A stretch of DNA of 64,000 nt, taken from positions 587,292-651,291 of the forward strand of contig CAWKAN010000016.1 in the NCBI GenBank assembly GCA_963847615.1. Reading direction: 5' to 3'. Both the position numbers and the translations under genes were made by a program. The DNA comes from Palsa-883 sp963847615. Lineage in GTDB: Bacteria; Pseudomonadota; Alphaproteobacteria; Acetobacterales; Acetobacteraceae. The notes under the pieces were generated by a model. It saw only the letters and a program-made list of their open reading frames with translations. It was not told the origin of the DNA and did no database searches. This document shows positions 8,809 to 16,594 of this stretch, piece after piece. Positions within the stretch are counted from its first letter, which is position 1; every line of letters starts with the position of its first letter.

Positions 8809-9276
8809 CTTCGCGGTGCCGCGGACAGATGGTTACGGGCGTGTTGACGCGCCTGCGATGCACCACATCGCAACAGGGCCTGGAGATGCCGAGGTGATGC
8901 AGCGCAAGCGCGGCGCGCCTCTCGTGCGCTCGCCCGTTCCTCAAGCACCAGGCCTTCCCAGCGCCGGGATCAAGCCAAGGGCAAGCGGGCAGCATCTCCG
9001 TGCAGCGCTACCAGTGCCCCGAATTGCTCATAGTGCCTGGTTACCGCGTCCGCCTGCGACCTCGGTAGAGTGCCGCAAGCTTGTCGCGAAATCGCCGCAG
9101 AGTCGGTGACGCAGGGCACTAGCCCGGACGTCGCATCCCAGCGGCCCAAAATCCTGACCCATCGGCGTGTCGTGGGCCGCTGGTATCGCGCGCGGCCACC
9201 GCAGCACAACGCTGCGGCGGCCGCCTGATCGGGGTTCCGCTGCCGAGCAGGCCGGCTTCGCCGCCGCGGGACGCGG

Positions 9277-10869
9277 CTAGGTCACCGTGATCGCCGAGGT
9301 CACCAGGGCGCCGATCGTGCTGGCACCGCTGCCTTGCGCCAGCATCCACAGGTAATAGGTGCCGGCGGTGGCCGGTGCGTCGATATACTGGCCCCAGCCG
9401 TTGGTTTGGCCGTCGGCGGAGGCGGCGATCAGACCGGAGGTCGGGAGCACGGACGGGCTTGCCGACCAGGCGAAGGCCGCCGCGCTCACCGCGATCGGCG
9501 CGGGGGTGGCGATCATCTGCACCCCGCCGTTCGGCGCGACGCTGGTGTTGTGGACCTGCGCGGCGGCGGCGGTCCAGCTGCCCGGCACGACGGTGGTGCC
9601 CCAGGTCGTGCCCGTCGTGGTGGCGGACCACGCACTCGGGCTGGAAGCGGCGTTCGTCGCCTGGACTTCGACGTCGATCGCGGCGGCGCCCGCCAGGCCG
9701 GTGAGCGTGTATGGGCTGGTGGCGCCCGACACCGTCGTCCAGGTGCCGGCGCTGCTCGGGCTGGTGCGCAGGTTGTAGCCGGTCGCGGCGCCATGGGTGG
9801 AGTCGACCGCCGGGGCTGTCCAGCTGACGGTGAGTTTGCTGGCGGTGCCGTCCGGCGGCGGCGCCACGCTGGCGATCGCCGGCGCGTTCGGCGCGGTCGG
9901 CCCGGCGGTGGTGAGGGTGGTGGTGGCCGACCAGGCGCTCGCGCCGGCGGTGTTGACACTCTCGACCTGCACGTCGATCGCCGCGCCGGTGGCGAGACCC
10001 GACAGGTCGTATGGGCTGGTGACGCCCGACACCGTGGTCCAGGTACCGGCGCCCGAGGGACTGGAGCGCAGGTTGTAGCCGGTGGCGGCGCTGTGGGTGG
10101 CATCGACCGTGGGGGCCGTCCAGGTCACCATGAGGTCGCTGCCGCTGCCTTGCGCCAGGGCGACGGCGGCCGGCGGGTTCGGCGCGGTCGGCCCGGCGGT
10201 GCTGAGAGTGGTGGTGGCCGACCAGGCGCTGGTGCCGGCGGCGTTGACGCTCTCGACCTGGACGTCGAACGCCGCGCCGGCGGCGAGACCCGACAGGTCG
10301 TATGGGCTGGTGACGCCCGCCACCGTCGTCCAGCTGCCGGCGCCCGAGGGGCTGGAGCACAGGTTGTAGCTGGCCGCGGCGCCGTGGGTGGCATCGACCG
10401 CCGGGGCCGTCCAGGTCACGATGAGGTCGCTGGCGGTGCCTTGCGCCAGGGAGACGGCGGCCGGCGGGTTCGGTGCGGCAATGACCGTGGTGAGCGTGCG
10501 GGTGGCCGACCATGCGCCCGCGCCGCCGGCGTTGAGGCTCTGGATCTGCACGTCGAACGCCGCGCCGGCGACCAGGCCCGTCAGGTCGTACGGGCTGGCG
10601 ACACCCGACACCGTCGTCCAGCTACCGGCGCCCGCGGGGCTGGAGCGCAGGTTGTAGCCGGTCGCGGCGTCGTGGGTGCTGTCGGTTGCTGCGGCGATCC
10701 AGGTGACGATCAGGTCGCTGCCGGTGCCCTGCGCCAAGGCGACGGCGCTTGGCGGGTTTGGTATGTTCGGCGTGGGCGCGGGCGCCGGGGCTGACGCGAT
10801 CGGGGACGCGAAGGCGCGCATCGTGGCTGGGTGCCGGTTGGTCGGGGGTGTTGCGGGGTATCTGGACAT
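9277..10869 (-). CDS. Fibronectin type III repeat protein
   Basis: 530 residues from MSRYPATPPTNRHPA, preceded by an AGGAA box; an ATG at 10902 without a good box is the alternative. Four tandem FN3 domains of ~97 residues start at NPPSAVALAQG, NPPAAVSLAQG, NPPAAVALAQG and NAPAIASVAPP, each with GYNLRSSP-type and SPYDLSGL motifs. A C-terminal ~110-residue domain follows (GVQMIATPAPIAVSAAAF to GTYYLWMLAQGSG). No clear signal peptide or anchor is seen, so surface display is not shown. FN3 arrays of this kind occur in phage-like and carbohydrate-active proteins. The first three repeats are very similar, suggesting recent duplication. Confidence 0.7.
   Translation of the reverse strand: MSRYPATPPTNRHPATMRAFASPIASAPAPAPTPNIPNPPSAVALAQGTGSDLIVTWIAAATDSTHDAATGYNLRSSPAGAGSWTTVSGVASPYDLTGLVAGAAFDVQIQSLNAGGAGAWSATRTLTTVIAAPNPPAAVSLAQGTASDLIVTWTAPAVDATHGAAASYNLCSSPSGAGSWTTVAGVTSPYDLSGLAAGAAFDVQVESVNAAGTSAWSATTTLSTAGPTAPNPPAAVALAQGSGSDLMVTWTAPTVDATHSAATGYNLRSSPSGAGTWTTVSGVTSPYDLSGLATGAAIDVQVESVNTAGASAWSATTTLTTAGPTAPNAPAIASVAPPPDGTASKLTVSWTAPAVDSTHGAATGYNLRTSPSSAGTWTTVSGATSPYTLTGLAGAAAIDVEVQATNAASSPSAWSATTTGTTWGTTVVPGSWTAAAAQVHNTSVAPNGGVQMIATPAPIAVSAAAFAWSASPSVLPTSGLIAASADGQTNGWGQYIDAPATAGTYYLWMLAQGSGASTIGALVTSAITVT
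9590..10758 (-). repeat. Four ~291-bp tandem FN3-encoding repeats
   Basis: Units start at about 10758, 10470, 10179 and 9888. Units 2 and 3 share long identical DNA stretches, while unit 4 is the most diverged. Such arrays can change copy number by recombination and are also a common assembly-collapse site. Confidence 0.75.
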
Positions 10870-10902
10870 TTTCGTTGCGGTTCCTGTTGGACTCGCGTGC
10901 AT

Positions 10903-11304
10903 GTGGGGGTTTGGCCGGCGTTGTCCAGATGTTAGTCAGATTTTCTTTCTCTGGAGGCCTCGGCGTTTTGTACATTGATATATAGCGATAGACAACATCG
11001 GATACGGATTGATGCCGGCCGACAGACCGCCGCGATCGTCATTTAGATTAACCGATTAGGGTCCGTCTGCCTGCCTCCCTTGCCCCGCTGCCGCCAGGCC
11101 GGCCGGCGGCGGGTCCAATCCGGCGCGCGCGCCGGCGCGCCGCGGCCCGGCCGGCTTGCGGTGCCCAGGATGGAGGCTGCGCTTGCCCGGCTTGCGCGCC
11201 CCCGCCCCTTGCCAAGGCGGGCGGATGCGCCGATGTAGCGGTAATGACCGGACCGCTGGGGTCCGGTATATTCCTCGCTCCTCCGATCGCATGAGGCCGG
11301 CCGC
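10903..11304. other. Intergenic region between divergent genes
   Basis: Lies between the leftward FN3 gene and rightward nfuA. It has an AT-richer patch at about 10926-11055 (TTTTCTTTCTCT, TACATTGATATATAGCGATA), a plausible promoter location, followed by GC-rich sequence to the nfuA start. No supported gene is seen. Confidence 0.4.
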
Positions 11305-11865
11305 ATGTTCATCGAAACCGAACCGACACCCAACCCCGCCACCCTGAAGTTCCTGCCCGGGCGCGACGTGGCGGGCAGCGGCACTGCCGATTTCGCCTCG
11401 CCCGATGCGGCCGGCCGCAGCCCCCTGGCCGGCGCGCTGTTCGCGCTGCCGGGCGTCGCGCGGGTGTTCCTCGGCGCCGACTTCATCACCGTCACCAAGA
11501 CCGGCGAGATCGCCTGGCAGACGCTGAAGCCGCAGGTGCTGGGCACCATCATGGAGCATTTCGTCGCCGGGCGGCCGGTGCTGGAGGGCGCCGACCTCGC
11601 CGCCGCGGACGAGGACGTGGCCCCGGAGGACCGCGAGATCGTCGCCCAGATCAAGGAGCTGATCGACACCAGGGTGCGCCCGGCGGTGGCCGGCGACGGC
11701 GGCGACATCGTGTTCCGCGGCTATCGCGACGGCATCGTGCGGCTGCACATGCAGGGCGCCTGCTCGGGCTGCCCGTCGTCCAGCGCCACGCTGAAGCACG
11801 GCATCGAGAACATGCTGCGCCACTACGTGCCCGAGGTGCAGGCGGTCGAACAGGTCGAGTTCTGA
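11305..11865 (+). CDS. nfuA: NifU-like Fe-S cluster carrier
   Basis: 186 residues with an N-terminal Nfu_N domain (MFIETEPTPNPATLKFLPGR to about residue 95) and a C-terminal NifU domain containing the CxxC pair in GACSGCPSSSATLKHGIE. The cysteines bind and transfer a [4Fe-4S] cluster to apo-proteins in the cytoplasm. Alphaproteobacterial homologues have this two-domain layout. In related genomes it commonly precedes tsaB and rimI; here 4.3 kb of island DNA intervenes. Confidence 0.92.
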   Translation: MFIETEPTPNPATLKFLPGRDVAGSGTADFASPDAAGRSPLAGALFALPGVARVFLGADFITVTKTGEIAWQTLKPQVLGTIMEHFVAGRPVLEGADLAAADEDVAPEDREIVAQIKELIDTRVRPAVAGDGGDIVFRGYRDGIVRLHMQGACSGCPSSSATLKHGIENMLRHYVPEVQAVEQVEF

Positions 11866-11890
11866 CGGCGCGCCGGGGGCAGGCCACCGG

Positions 11891-11978
11891 GTGAAGCGAA
11901 GCAAGGCCGGGGCTCCGCCCCGAACCCCGCCAGGGGGCTTTGCCCCCTGGACCCCCACCAGAGGCGGGTAGTGGGTCC
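11891..11978 (+). repeat. REP-like repeat, left copy flanking the 12-16 kb island
   Basis: Contains GCGAAGCAAGGC, two short hairpins (GGGGCTCCGCCCC and CAGGGGGCTTTGCCCCCTG) and a CCACCAGAGGCGGG tail. An inverted, similar copy lies at 16442-16505, so the two bracket the island in opposite orientation. Confidence 0.6.
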
Positions 11979-12050
11979 GTTTGAAATCCCCTAGATTTAA
12001 TTCCTACCGATCCAGGTTGAACGCCAGCCCGGCCGTGCCATACTCCCCAC

Positions 12051-12275
12051 ATGGCAATCAAACGCATCCCCCGTCCCAGAGACCCAATCGCGCTCGCGAA
12101 GCTGATCGGGGACATTGCCACCGGGCAAGTGGTGGATGCCGTGGACGATGGGAAGGACGCGAACAAGGCGGCGGGTGGGCGGAAGGGCGGGGCAGCCCGC
12201 GCCAAAAATCTCAGCCCGCGCGAGCGATCAGAGATTGCATCTCTGGCGGCTTCGGCCAGATGGAAAAAGGGTTAA
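12051..12275 (+). CDS. Small basic KGG-motif protein
   Basis: 74 residues, MAIKRIPRPRDPIALAKLIG then GQVVDAVDDGKD and a C-terminal basic repeat-like segment, GRKGGAARAKNLSPRERSEI, followed by ASLAASARWKK. The GRKGG...AARW pattern occurs in small histone-H1-like or RNA-binding-annotated proteins of alphaproteobacteria; DNA or RNA binding is plausible from charge but not shown. It ends convergently against the leftward gene at 12272 with 4 bp overlap. Confidence 0.6.
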   Translation: MAIKRIPRPRDPIALAKLIGDIATGQVVDAVDDGKDANKAAGGRKGGAARAKNLSPRERSEIASLAASARWKKG

Positions 12276-12797
12276 GCCGCTTCTTCTCCATCATCATCGT
12301 CGCCGTCGGTTTCGCGTTCCGCGGCTCGGCGGTCTTCAGCGCGCTTTTCGGCGACATCATCCGAGAAGTCCATGAGGAAATTCAACTGGGGGTTGTCTGG
12401 GAACGCGCCGTTCATGTGTTCGACATCGCAAACCGCTAGATACACATCGTGTGCGATGGCTTCGCGCCGCTGCCTTGTTCCGCGTTGCCGCAGCGTAGGA
12501 GACCCTCCGCTGTCCGTGTCAAAGTAATGCTTGATAGAGATGCCAGCCACATCGAAAAGCGTCACACTCTGCTTCGCTCGATAGTAAAACTGCCCCATCG
12601 CGTCGAAGCGTCGCGCCTGTCGAAGAGCCTGAGTTACGCGCTTTCTCAGAAGCTGCTTCACATCTTGGGGTCCCAGCGCGAGCAGCTTATGCTTCGTCGC
12701 CCAATCCACAAATTCACCCGGATCGCCGGACGCTTGCCCAGTCTCCTCGATCCACGAGTTCCCAGAGCTTGTTTACCTGTTCGTTATAGTCAGCCAT
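12272..12797 (-). pseudogene. Unknown third gene of the higBA operon, apparent frameshift
   Basis: An ATG at 12797, 8 bp after the HigA stop, opens MADYNEQVNKLWELVD. One extra base near 12748 then shifts the frame to EETGQASGDPGEFVDWATKH, continuing as KLLALGPQDVKQLLRKRVTQ, RRFDAMGQFYYRAKQSVTLF, VAGISIKHYFDTDSGGSPTL and an acidic tail (GDDDDGEEAA). As read, only the downstream 145 residues from a GTG at 12709 would be made. No family was recognised. Tight spacing and shared strand imply co-transcription with higB and higA. The base composition is lower in GC than the flanks. Confidence 0.55.
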
Positions 12798-12805
12798 TGT
12801 GTGTC

Positions 12806-13942
12806 TCACAGCCCAGTTGGTGCATGGTGGCCCCACCCATCTTTGTACTTCCAATCCAAGAGGTGGTCCCGGATGCTGGTTTGGTATTTCCTCAAAAAGG
12901 TATACCTTTGTGTCTTGCGCTGTATCTGACCGACCACAACAGCAGGATTGATCTCTATCCGCGCAGCGAAGGTCAAGACATCATGCTCGGATATGAACGG
13001 ACTCTTTCGCAAGATGAACGAATCCAATAGGGCCTGTGGCACGCAAAATTCTGCCGCCGCGCTATCTGCAATTCGTTCACATTCCACTTCCTGATCCGGG
13101 GCCTCAGGATCGTATTCATCTACCGGTGCGAATGACGCTTCCATCCCATCCTTATTAAGGATGTGCTCGATTTCATGGCGCAAGACAAAACAGAAATTGT
13201 CGGCGCGGTCCAATCGGAGCGTCATGCCGATTACGGGTTGACCGCCGAGCCATACACAAACCCCATCAATTTTTGACCCGGGCAACGCTTCCACCAAAAC
13301 AAACCGAATGCCGCATTTCCGGAGAAGGTGTGGTATTCGCGCAAAATCCTCCTTCTCCATCATGTGGGCGCGGATGCTTGGCAGTGCGGCGCGCAGCGAC
13401 CCCTCAGAATATAGAGGACATTCCATCTGCTCCGCAAATTTTCTGACACGGGTCAGCCATACGTACTGAAGCGGCGTCGTCCGTTCATAGCCCGCCTTTT
13501 TTGCTGCGTGGGACATGAGCGGCGCATCGTTGACAAAGGGGATATCCGCAACGCGGTTCTTTTCAAAGAATCGCATCATTTGGAGGTCCAGCAACGCGGG
13601 TTCGGCATCTTCAATCCAGCCGCGCTTGATCATCTCGCGGACGGGGAAAACCGAAAGCCACGACGCGCGCCTACGAACGCCCGGATCGGCCTTTTTTGCC
13701 CGGTTTAAATCGTAAATCTTCTGAAGGTTCATGAAAAACTCGGGCGGCATCTCAAAGGCGTCCCCAAGCGAAACTGCAATGTCGGGATTTATGTCAGCCT
13801 TCCCGCCAATGAGCTTGTTGAGCTGCCCAGCATCCATCCCAAGAATGTATGCAAGGTCGGCCTGGAGCCAGCCGCGAGTTTCCAACTCCTCCTTTATGAA
13901 GGAACCAGGATGGTCGACGGGCATGGGGATGGGCTTAGTCAT
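12806..13942 (-). CDS. higA: HigA-type antitoxin with ImmA/IrrE metallopeptidase domain
   Basis: 378 residues. Residues ~12-65 form an XRE helix-turn-helix in HigA style (HPGSFIKEELETRGWLQADL, GMDAGQLNKLIGGKADINPD, PPEFFMNLQ). The C-terminal half carries an ImmA/IrrE zinc-peptidase motif, FVLRHEIEHILN (HExxH), plus a downstream CERIADSAAAEFCVP segment supplying the conserved Glu. HTH-ImmA proteins act as regulators that are cleaved or cleave partners. The ATG overlaps the higB stop by one base, so this is the antitoxin of that pair. Codon use is less GC-biased than the core genes, consistent with transfer. Confidence 0.85.
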   Translation of the reverse strand: MTKPIPMPVDHPGSFIKEELETRGWLQADLAYILGMDAGQLNKLIGGKADINPDIAVSLGDAFEMPPEFFMNLQKIYDLNRAKKADPGVRRRASWLSVFPVREMIKRGWIEDAEPALLDLQMMRFFEKNRVADIPFVNDAPLMSHAAKKAGYERTTPLQYVWLTRVRKFAEQMECPLYSEGSLRAALPSIRAHMMEKEDFARIPHLLRKCGIRFVLVEALPGSKIDGVCVWLGGQPVIGMTLRLDRADNFCFVLRHEIEHILNKDGMEASFAPVDEYDPEAPDQEVECERIADSAAAEFCVPQALLDSFILRKSPFISEHDVLTFAARIEINPAVVVGQIQRKTQRYTFLRKYQTSIRDHLLDWKYKDGWGHHAPTGL

Positions 13943-14235
13943 TAGTGGTAGTCCTCGATTCCTAAGATCGTGGCCGTCAGTCGGTCCAACTCGGTAAGGA
14001 CGAATACCAATCGGTATTGGTCGTTCAATCTGATGGAACGCTGGCCTTCGCGATCTCCTTTCAGCTTCTCGTAGTGCAAGCTCTTCCAGTTTCGGAGCGA
14101 CCGATCGTCAACGGCAGCCCTCAGGACAGTCAACTTTCGCCGAGCAGCCTTGATCACAGCCACCGGGAGCTTCGTCTCTCCAGCCGCTTCGCTCTCGATC
14201 AACGCGAGGGTGGCGTCTTCGAAGACGATCTCCAT
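13942..14235 (-). CDS. higB: HigB/RelE-type mRNA interferase toxin
   Basis: 97 residues from MEIVFEDATLALIESEAAGE; an upstream start to 14292 is in frame but lies ahead of the -10 box. The HigB signature is clear: PVAVIKAARRKLTVLRAAVD, NWKSLHYEKLKGDREGQRSI, then RLNDQYRLVF and a GIEDYH end. Such toxins cleave ribosome-bound mRNA and are neutralised by HigA, encoded directly downstream with a one-base overlap. It is the first gene of a three-gene leftward operon. Confidence 0.87.
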   Translation of the reverse strand: MEIVFEDATLALIESEAAGETKLPVAVIKAARRKLTVLRAAVDDRSLRNWKSLHYEKLKGDREGQRSIRLNDQYRLVFVLTELDRLTATILGIEDYH

Positions 14236-14240
14236 GACCC

Positions 14241-14269
14241 CGTATAGTGCTTTGATTCGGAGAGCGCAA
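14241..14269 (-). promoter_or_regulatory. higB: Putative higB promoter
   Basis: On the minus strand TTGCGC is followed after exactly 17 bp by TATACG, whose last base is only 5 bp from the higB ATG, so transcription would begin at or next to the start codon (leaderless or nearly so). Prediction by eye. Confidence 0.4.
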
Positions 14270-14343
14270 GTGATAATTGACGATTCGTTCAAACTGATCT
14301 TTTGTTCTTGACATGTGATAGCATTGGGCCTAGGGAAGGTCGC

Positions 14344-15189
14344 ATGAACAAGCTCCCCTCTGCCAAGCGCGCTGAAATCCTCGGGATGATGGCCGAAGGC
14401 GTCTCTCTCCGCGCCATCGCTCGCCTGACCGGCGCCAGCAAGAATACCATCGTCAAGCTATTGGAGGACGCCGGGGAAGCGTTCAGCGACTACCAGGACC
14501 GCGCCCTTCGCGGCCTGACCTGCAAGCGCGTTCAGGTGGATGAGATTTGGAGCTTTGTTCACTGCAAGGCAAAGAACGTGAAGACGGCCAAGGCCGCGCC
14601 GAAGGGCGCTGGCGACATTTGGACTTGGACTGCGATCGACGCCGATACCAAGTTGGTGCCGAGCTGGCTGGTTGGCGCGCGCACCGCAGCGGCAGCCGAG
14701 TCGTTTATGACCGATCTGGCCGGCCGTCTGGCTGATCGTATTCAGCTAACCAGCGACGGCCTTGGCACGTATGTATCGGCCGTTGAGGCGGCTTTCGGAG
14801 GCGCCGTGGATTACGGCATGCTCCAAAAAATCTACGTTAACGAGCCAAGCGCCGGCCGCTACAGTCCGCCAGCCTGCATCGGCGCCAAGGCCAATCCGGT
14901 CACTGGCAATCCCGATCCCGACCACATCAGCACCAGCTTTGCCGAGCGCCAGAACCTCTCGATGCGGATGGGCATGCGCCGCTTCACGCGGTTGACCAAC
15001 GGCTTTTCGAAGAAAGCAGAGAACCACGCCCATGCTGTGGCGATCTACTTCATGCATTACAACTTCGTCCGCATCCATCAGACGCTTCGCTGCACTCCCG
15101 CGATGGCGGCTGGCGTGACCACGAAACTGTGGGAACTGGCCGAGATGGTGAAGGTGCTGGAGGACTGGGAAGCGGCGCGGAATCCCTAG
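14344..15189 (+). CDS. IS1-like DDE transposase
   Basis: 281 residues from MNKLPSAKRAEILGMMAEG; a TTG-type start to 14302 is possible. An N-terminal helix-turn-helix (SLRAIARLTGASKNTIVKLL) is followed by DDE residues in VQVDEIWSFV, QLTSDGLGTY and SFAERQNLSMRMGMR, then HYNFVRIHQTLRCTPAMAAG. This type is usually labelled IS1 family in alphaproteobacteria. No terminal inverted repeats were seen around it. A TTGACA box lies at 14308-14313. It marks the island at 12-16.5 kb. Confidence 0.8.
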   Translation: MNKLPSAKRAEILGMMAEGVSLRAIARLTGASKNTIVKLLEDAGEAFSDYQDRALRGLTCKRVQVDEIWSFVHCKAKNVKTAKAAPKGAGDIWTWTAIDADTKLVPSWLVGARTAAAAESFMTDLAGRLADRIQLTSDGLGTYVSAVEAAFGGAVDYGMLQKIYVNEPSAGRYSPPACIGAKANPVTGNPDPDHISTSFAERQNLSMRMGMRRFTRLTNGFSKKAENHAHAVAIYFMHYNFVRIHQTLRCTPAMAAGVTTKLWELAEMVKVLEDWEAARNP

Positions 15190-15242
15190 GCCGACTCGAC
15201 TTTGCTGTGCTACGCGCGCCCCTCTCAGTCGGAGAATGTAAG

Positions 15243-15410
15243 ATGGCCAAATCAGGCAAGCCGGAAAGCATCACCCCGCCATCCAAGCCGCTGGTGAGGC
15301 AACAGGCAGCCAAGCTACCAGAGGGGGGCGCCAAGGCGTCAGCACCAGGTCGCATCCTGTCGGAGGCTGCCGTCGCCAAGAAACAGGAAGCGACCCGTTC
15401 CAAGCCCTGA
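15243..15410 (+). CDS. Small hypothetical protein
   Basis: 55 residues, MAKSGKPESITPPSKPLVRQ onward, basic and Ala/Pro/Ser-rich, no recognised domain. A GGAG box sits 8 bases before the ATG, which supports translation. It follows the transposase by 53 bp. Confidence 0.4.
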   Translation: MAKSGKPESITPPSKPLVRQQAAKLPEGGAKASAPGRILSEAAVAKKQEATRSKP

Positions 15411-15414
15411 CCAG

Positions 15415-15720
15415 CTAAGCTAGGCGGCGCTCCGAAAGGATCGAGCATGTCGGGATCATGATCCCGCCGTGCGTGTGCTGATTGTTCGCTCGTGCTACAT
15501 CTGCCACGGTCGGCACAAGAACCTTGCCGGCGCGGTTCTCTCGCACCAGAAACCCAACCGACACGCATCGGCTGGGATCGGGATCGGGTATCTCGGCAAG
15601 ATCAATCCAGCCTTCGCCGACCCGACTGGAATCGACCCATTCGATCACGACGAGAGCGTACGGAAGCGCGGCATAAGCCGGAGTCTTGGGTCGCGGGGGT
15701 GCGGCAGGTGGCTTGCCCAT
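15415..15720 (-). CDS. Hypothetical protein
   Basis: 101 residues, unrecognised. A Pro-rich N-terminus (MGKPPAAPPRPKTPAYA) leads to a compact segment ALVVIEWVDSSRVGEGWIDL, then RCVSVGFLVRENRAGKVLVP and NQHTHGGIMIPTCSI, which looks like a small folded domain rather than a shadow ORF. It shares the lower-GC character of the island and converges on the small ORF ending at 15410. Confidence 0.45.
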   Translation of the reverse strand: MGKPPAAPPRPKTPAYAALPYALVVIEWVDSSRVGEGWIDLAEIPDPDPSRCVSVGFLVRENRAGKVLVPTVADVARANNQHTHGGIMIPTCSILSERRLA

Positions 15721-15764
15721 CGTCGTAGGGACTTACAGGAAAATTGTTGGCCCGGCAAATGTGA

Positions 15765-16100
15765 TCAGCGAACGCGTCGGCCGCCGAGCCACAACCCGAG
15801 CAGCCCGACCGCGACGACCAGTAGCAGGTAGTGCCCCTCGCGCACTGACTCGATCACCACAAAGGCGGCAACGGCACCGACAGCCCAAGGGACGCCGTCC
15901 CACCCAACCCTGTCGGTTTCCGGCGGGGGCGGCCGATCCTGCGGCGGCATTCCCACCGGCTCGTTGCGCAGCCGCTCAAATTCGACATAAAGCGCGTCGC
16001 ACCGTGCGTGCCCGACCCGCGCGGCGTGTTGTGCGAGCAGGCGATCTGCCTCTTTGAGACCGAGGTTGTCGGCTATCTTCCGAAGCTCGGTGATGGTCAT
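15765..16100 (-). CDS. Hypothetical small membrane protein
   Basis: 111 residues. The N-terminal part is soluble and helical (MTITELRKIADNLGLKEADR), followed by a Pro-rich linker (PPQDRPPPPETD) and one or two C-terminal transmembrane segments (VPWAVGAVAAFVVIES, LLLVVAVGLLGLWLGG) ending in GRRVR. No family recognised. Confidence 0.45.
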   Translation of the reverse strand: MTITELRKIADNLGLKEADRLLAQHAARVGHARCDALYVEFERLRNEPVGMPPQDRPPPPETDRVGWDGVPWAVGAVAAFVVIESVREGHYLLLVVAVGLLGLWLGGRRVR

Positions 16101-16274
16101 CCTCTTGCTTCACGCCCGTGGCAGCAGCGGCCCCGGTTAGGTTTGTCCTCTGGGGCAGCATGCCAAACTGGCGCTGGCACGCAAGCATTCTTTGGCTAGG
16201 ACTATAGTCCGGCAGGATAATCTTTAATTTGATACTGACCCACCACCCCAGAGGCGGAGCCTCTGGAACTCCAT

Positions 16275-16396
16275 GACTGGGAGTGTGGGGAGGGGAAGGG
16301 GGCGGGTGGGCGAGGCGAAAGGGCGCCGTCCGGCACGCCGGACGGCGCCCTTTCGCCTCGCCCACCTGCCCCCTTCCCCTCCCCACACTCCCAGTC
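16275..16396. repeat. 122-bp near-perfect palindrome (59-bp arms, 4-nt loop)
   Basis: Left arm 16275-16333 starts GACTGGGAGTGTGGGGAGG and ends GGCGCCGTCCGG. The right arm 16338-16396 is its reverse complement with a single mismatch, and the loop is CACG. Such a structure would extrude as a cruciform or form a very stable RNA hairpin. It lies at the right edge of the island, beside the inverted REP-like copy. Confidence 0.9.
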
Positions 16397-16441
16397 CGGG
16401 GTTCCAAGGGCTCCGCCCTTGGCGGGGTTCTCCAATGGTAC

Positions 16442-16505
16442 CATGGGGGCAGCGCCCCTTGGTGGGGTCTGGGGCGAAGCCCCAGCCTTGCTTCGCGTCA
16501 CCTGA
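16442..16505 (-). repeat. REP-like repeat, right copy flanking the island
   Basis: The reverse complement carries GCGAAGCAAGGCTGGGGC, GGGGCTTCGCCCC and CCAAGGGGCGCTGCCCCC, closely matching 11891-11960 but in opposite orientation. Confidence 0.6.
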
Positions 16506-16514
16506 TTGCCCTGA

Positions 16515-16561
16515 CGCCATCATCCCGCGACAGTGGCGGGAAACCGGGCTAGGCTGGGCGC
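16515..16561 (+). promoter_or_regulatory. 47-bp upstream motif shared with the gene at 7412
   Basis: Ungapped match (38 of 47) to 7339-7385. It ends 33 bp before the rutE start and contains CGGGCTAGGCT, a possible -10 zone. Confidence 0.4.
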
Positions 16562-16594
16562 CGCATCACCAGCCTGGCACAAGGATCCATCGGC

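Larger units (their letters stand above)
8071..9119. mobile_element. CTAG-bounded IS630-sized relic
   Basis: Both ends sit in CTAG, with TA as the presumed target duplication (8069-8070 and 9120-9121). Left end GTGCGCCGTGTCGTTGA and the reverse complement of the right end, GTGCCCTGCGTCACCGA, are imperfect inverted repeats resembling those of the 105-bp element at 61127-61231. Length (1049 bp) and TA/CTAG targeting fit IS630/Tc1-like elements. No transposase can be read; the interior holds the GxxExxY pseudogene, and about 8072-8290 and 8810-9119 hold no supported gene. Confidence 0.45.

Noticed and set aside
8810..9119. Small ORFs right of the GxxExxY pseudogene
   Set aside because: No ribosome-binding sites or family features; likely decayed element DNA.
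9334..10794. Gly/Arg-rich 486-codon protein on the plus strand
   Set aside because: Complement of the FN3 repeats; repetitive only because the sense gene is.
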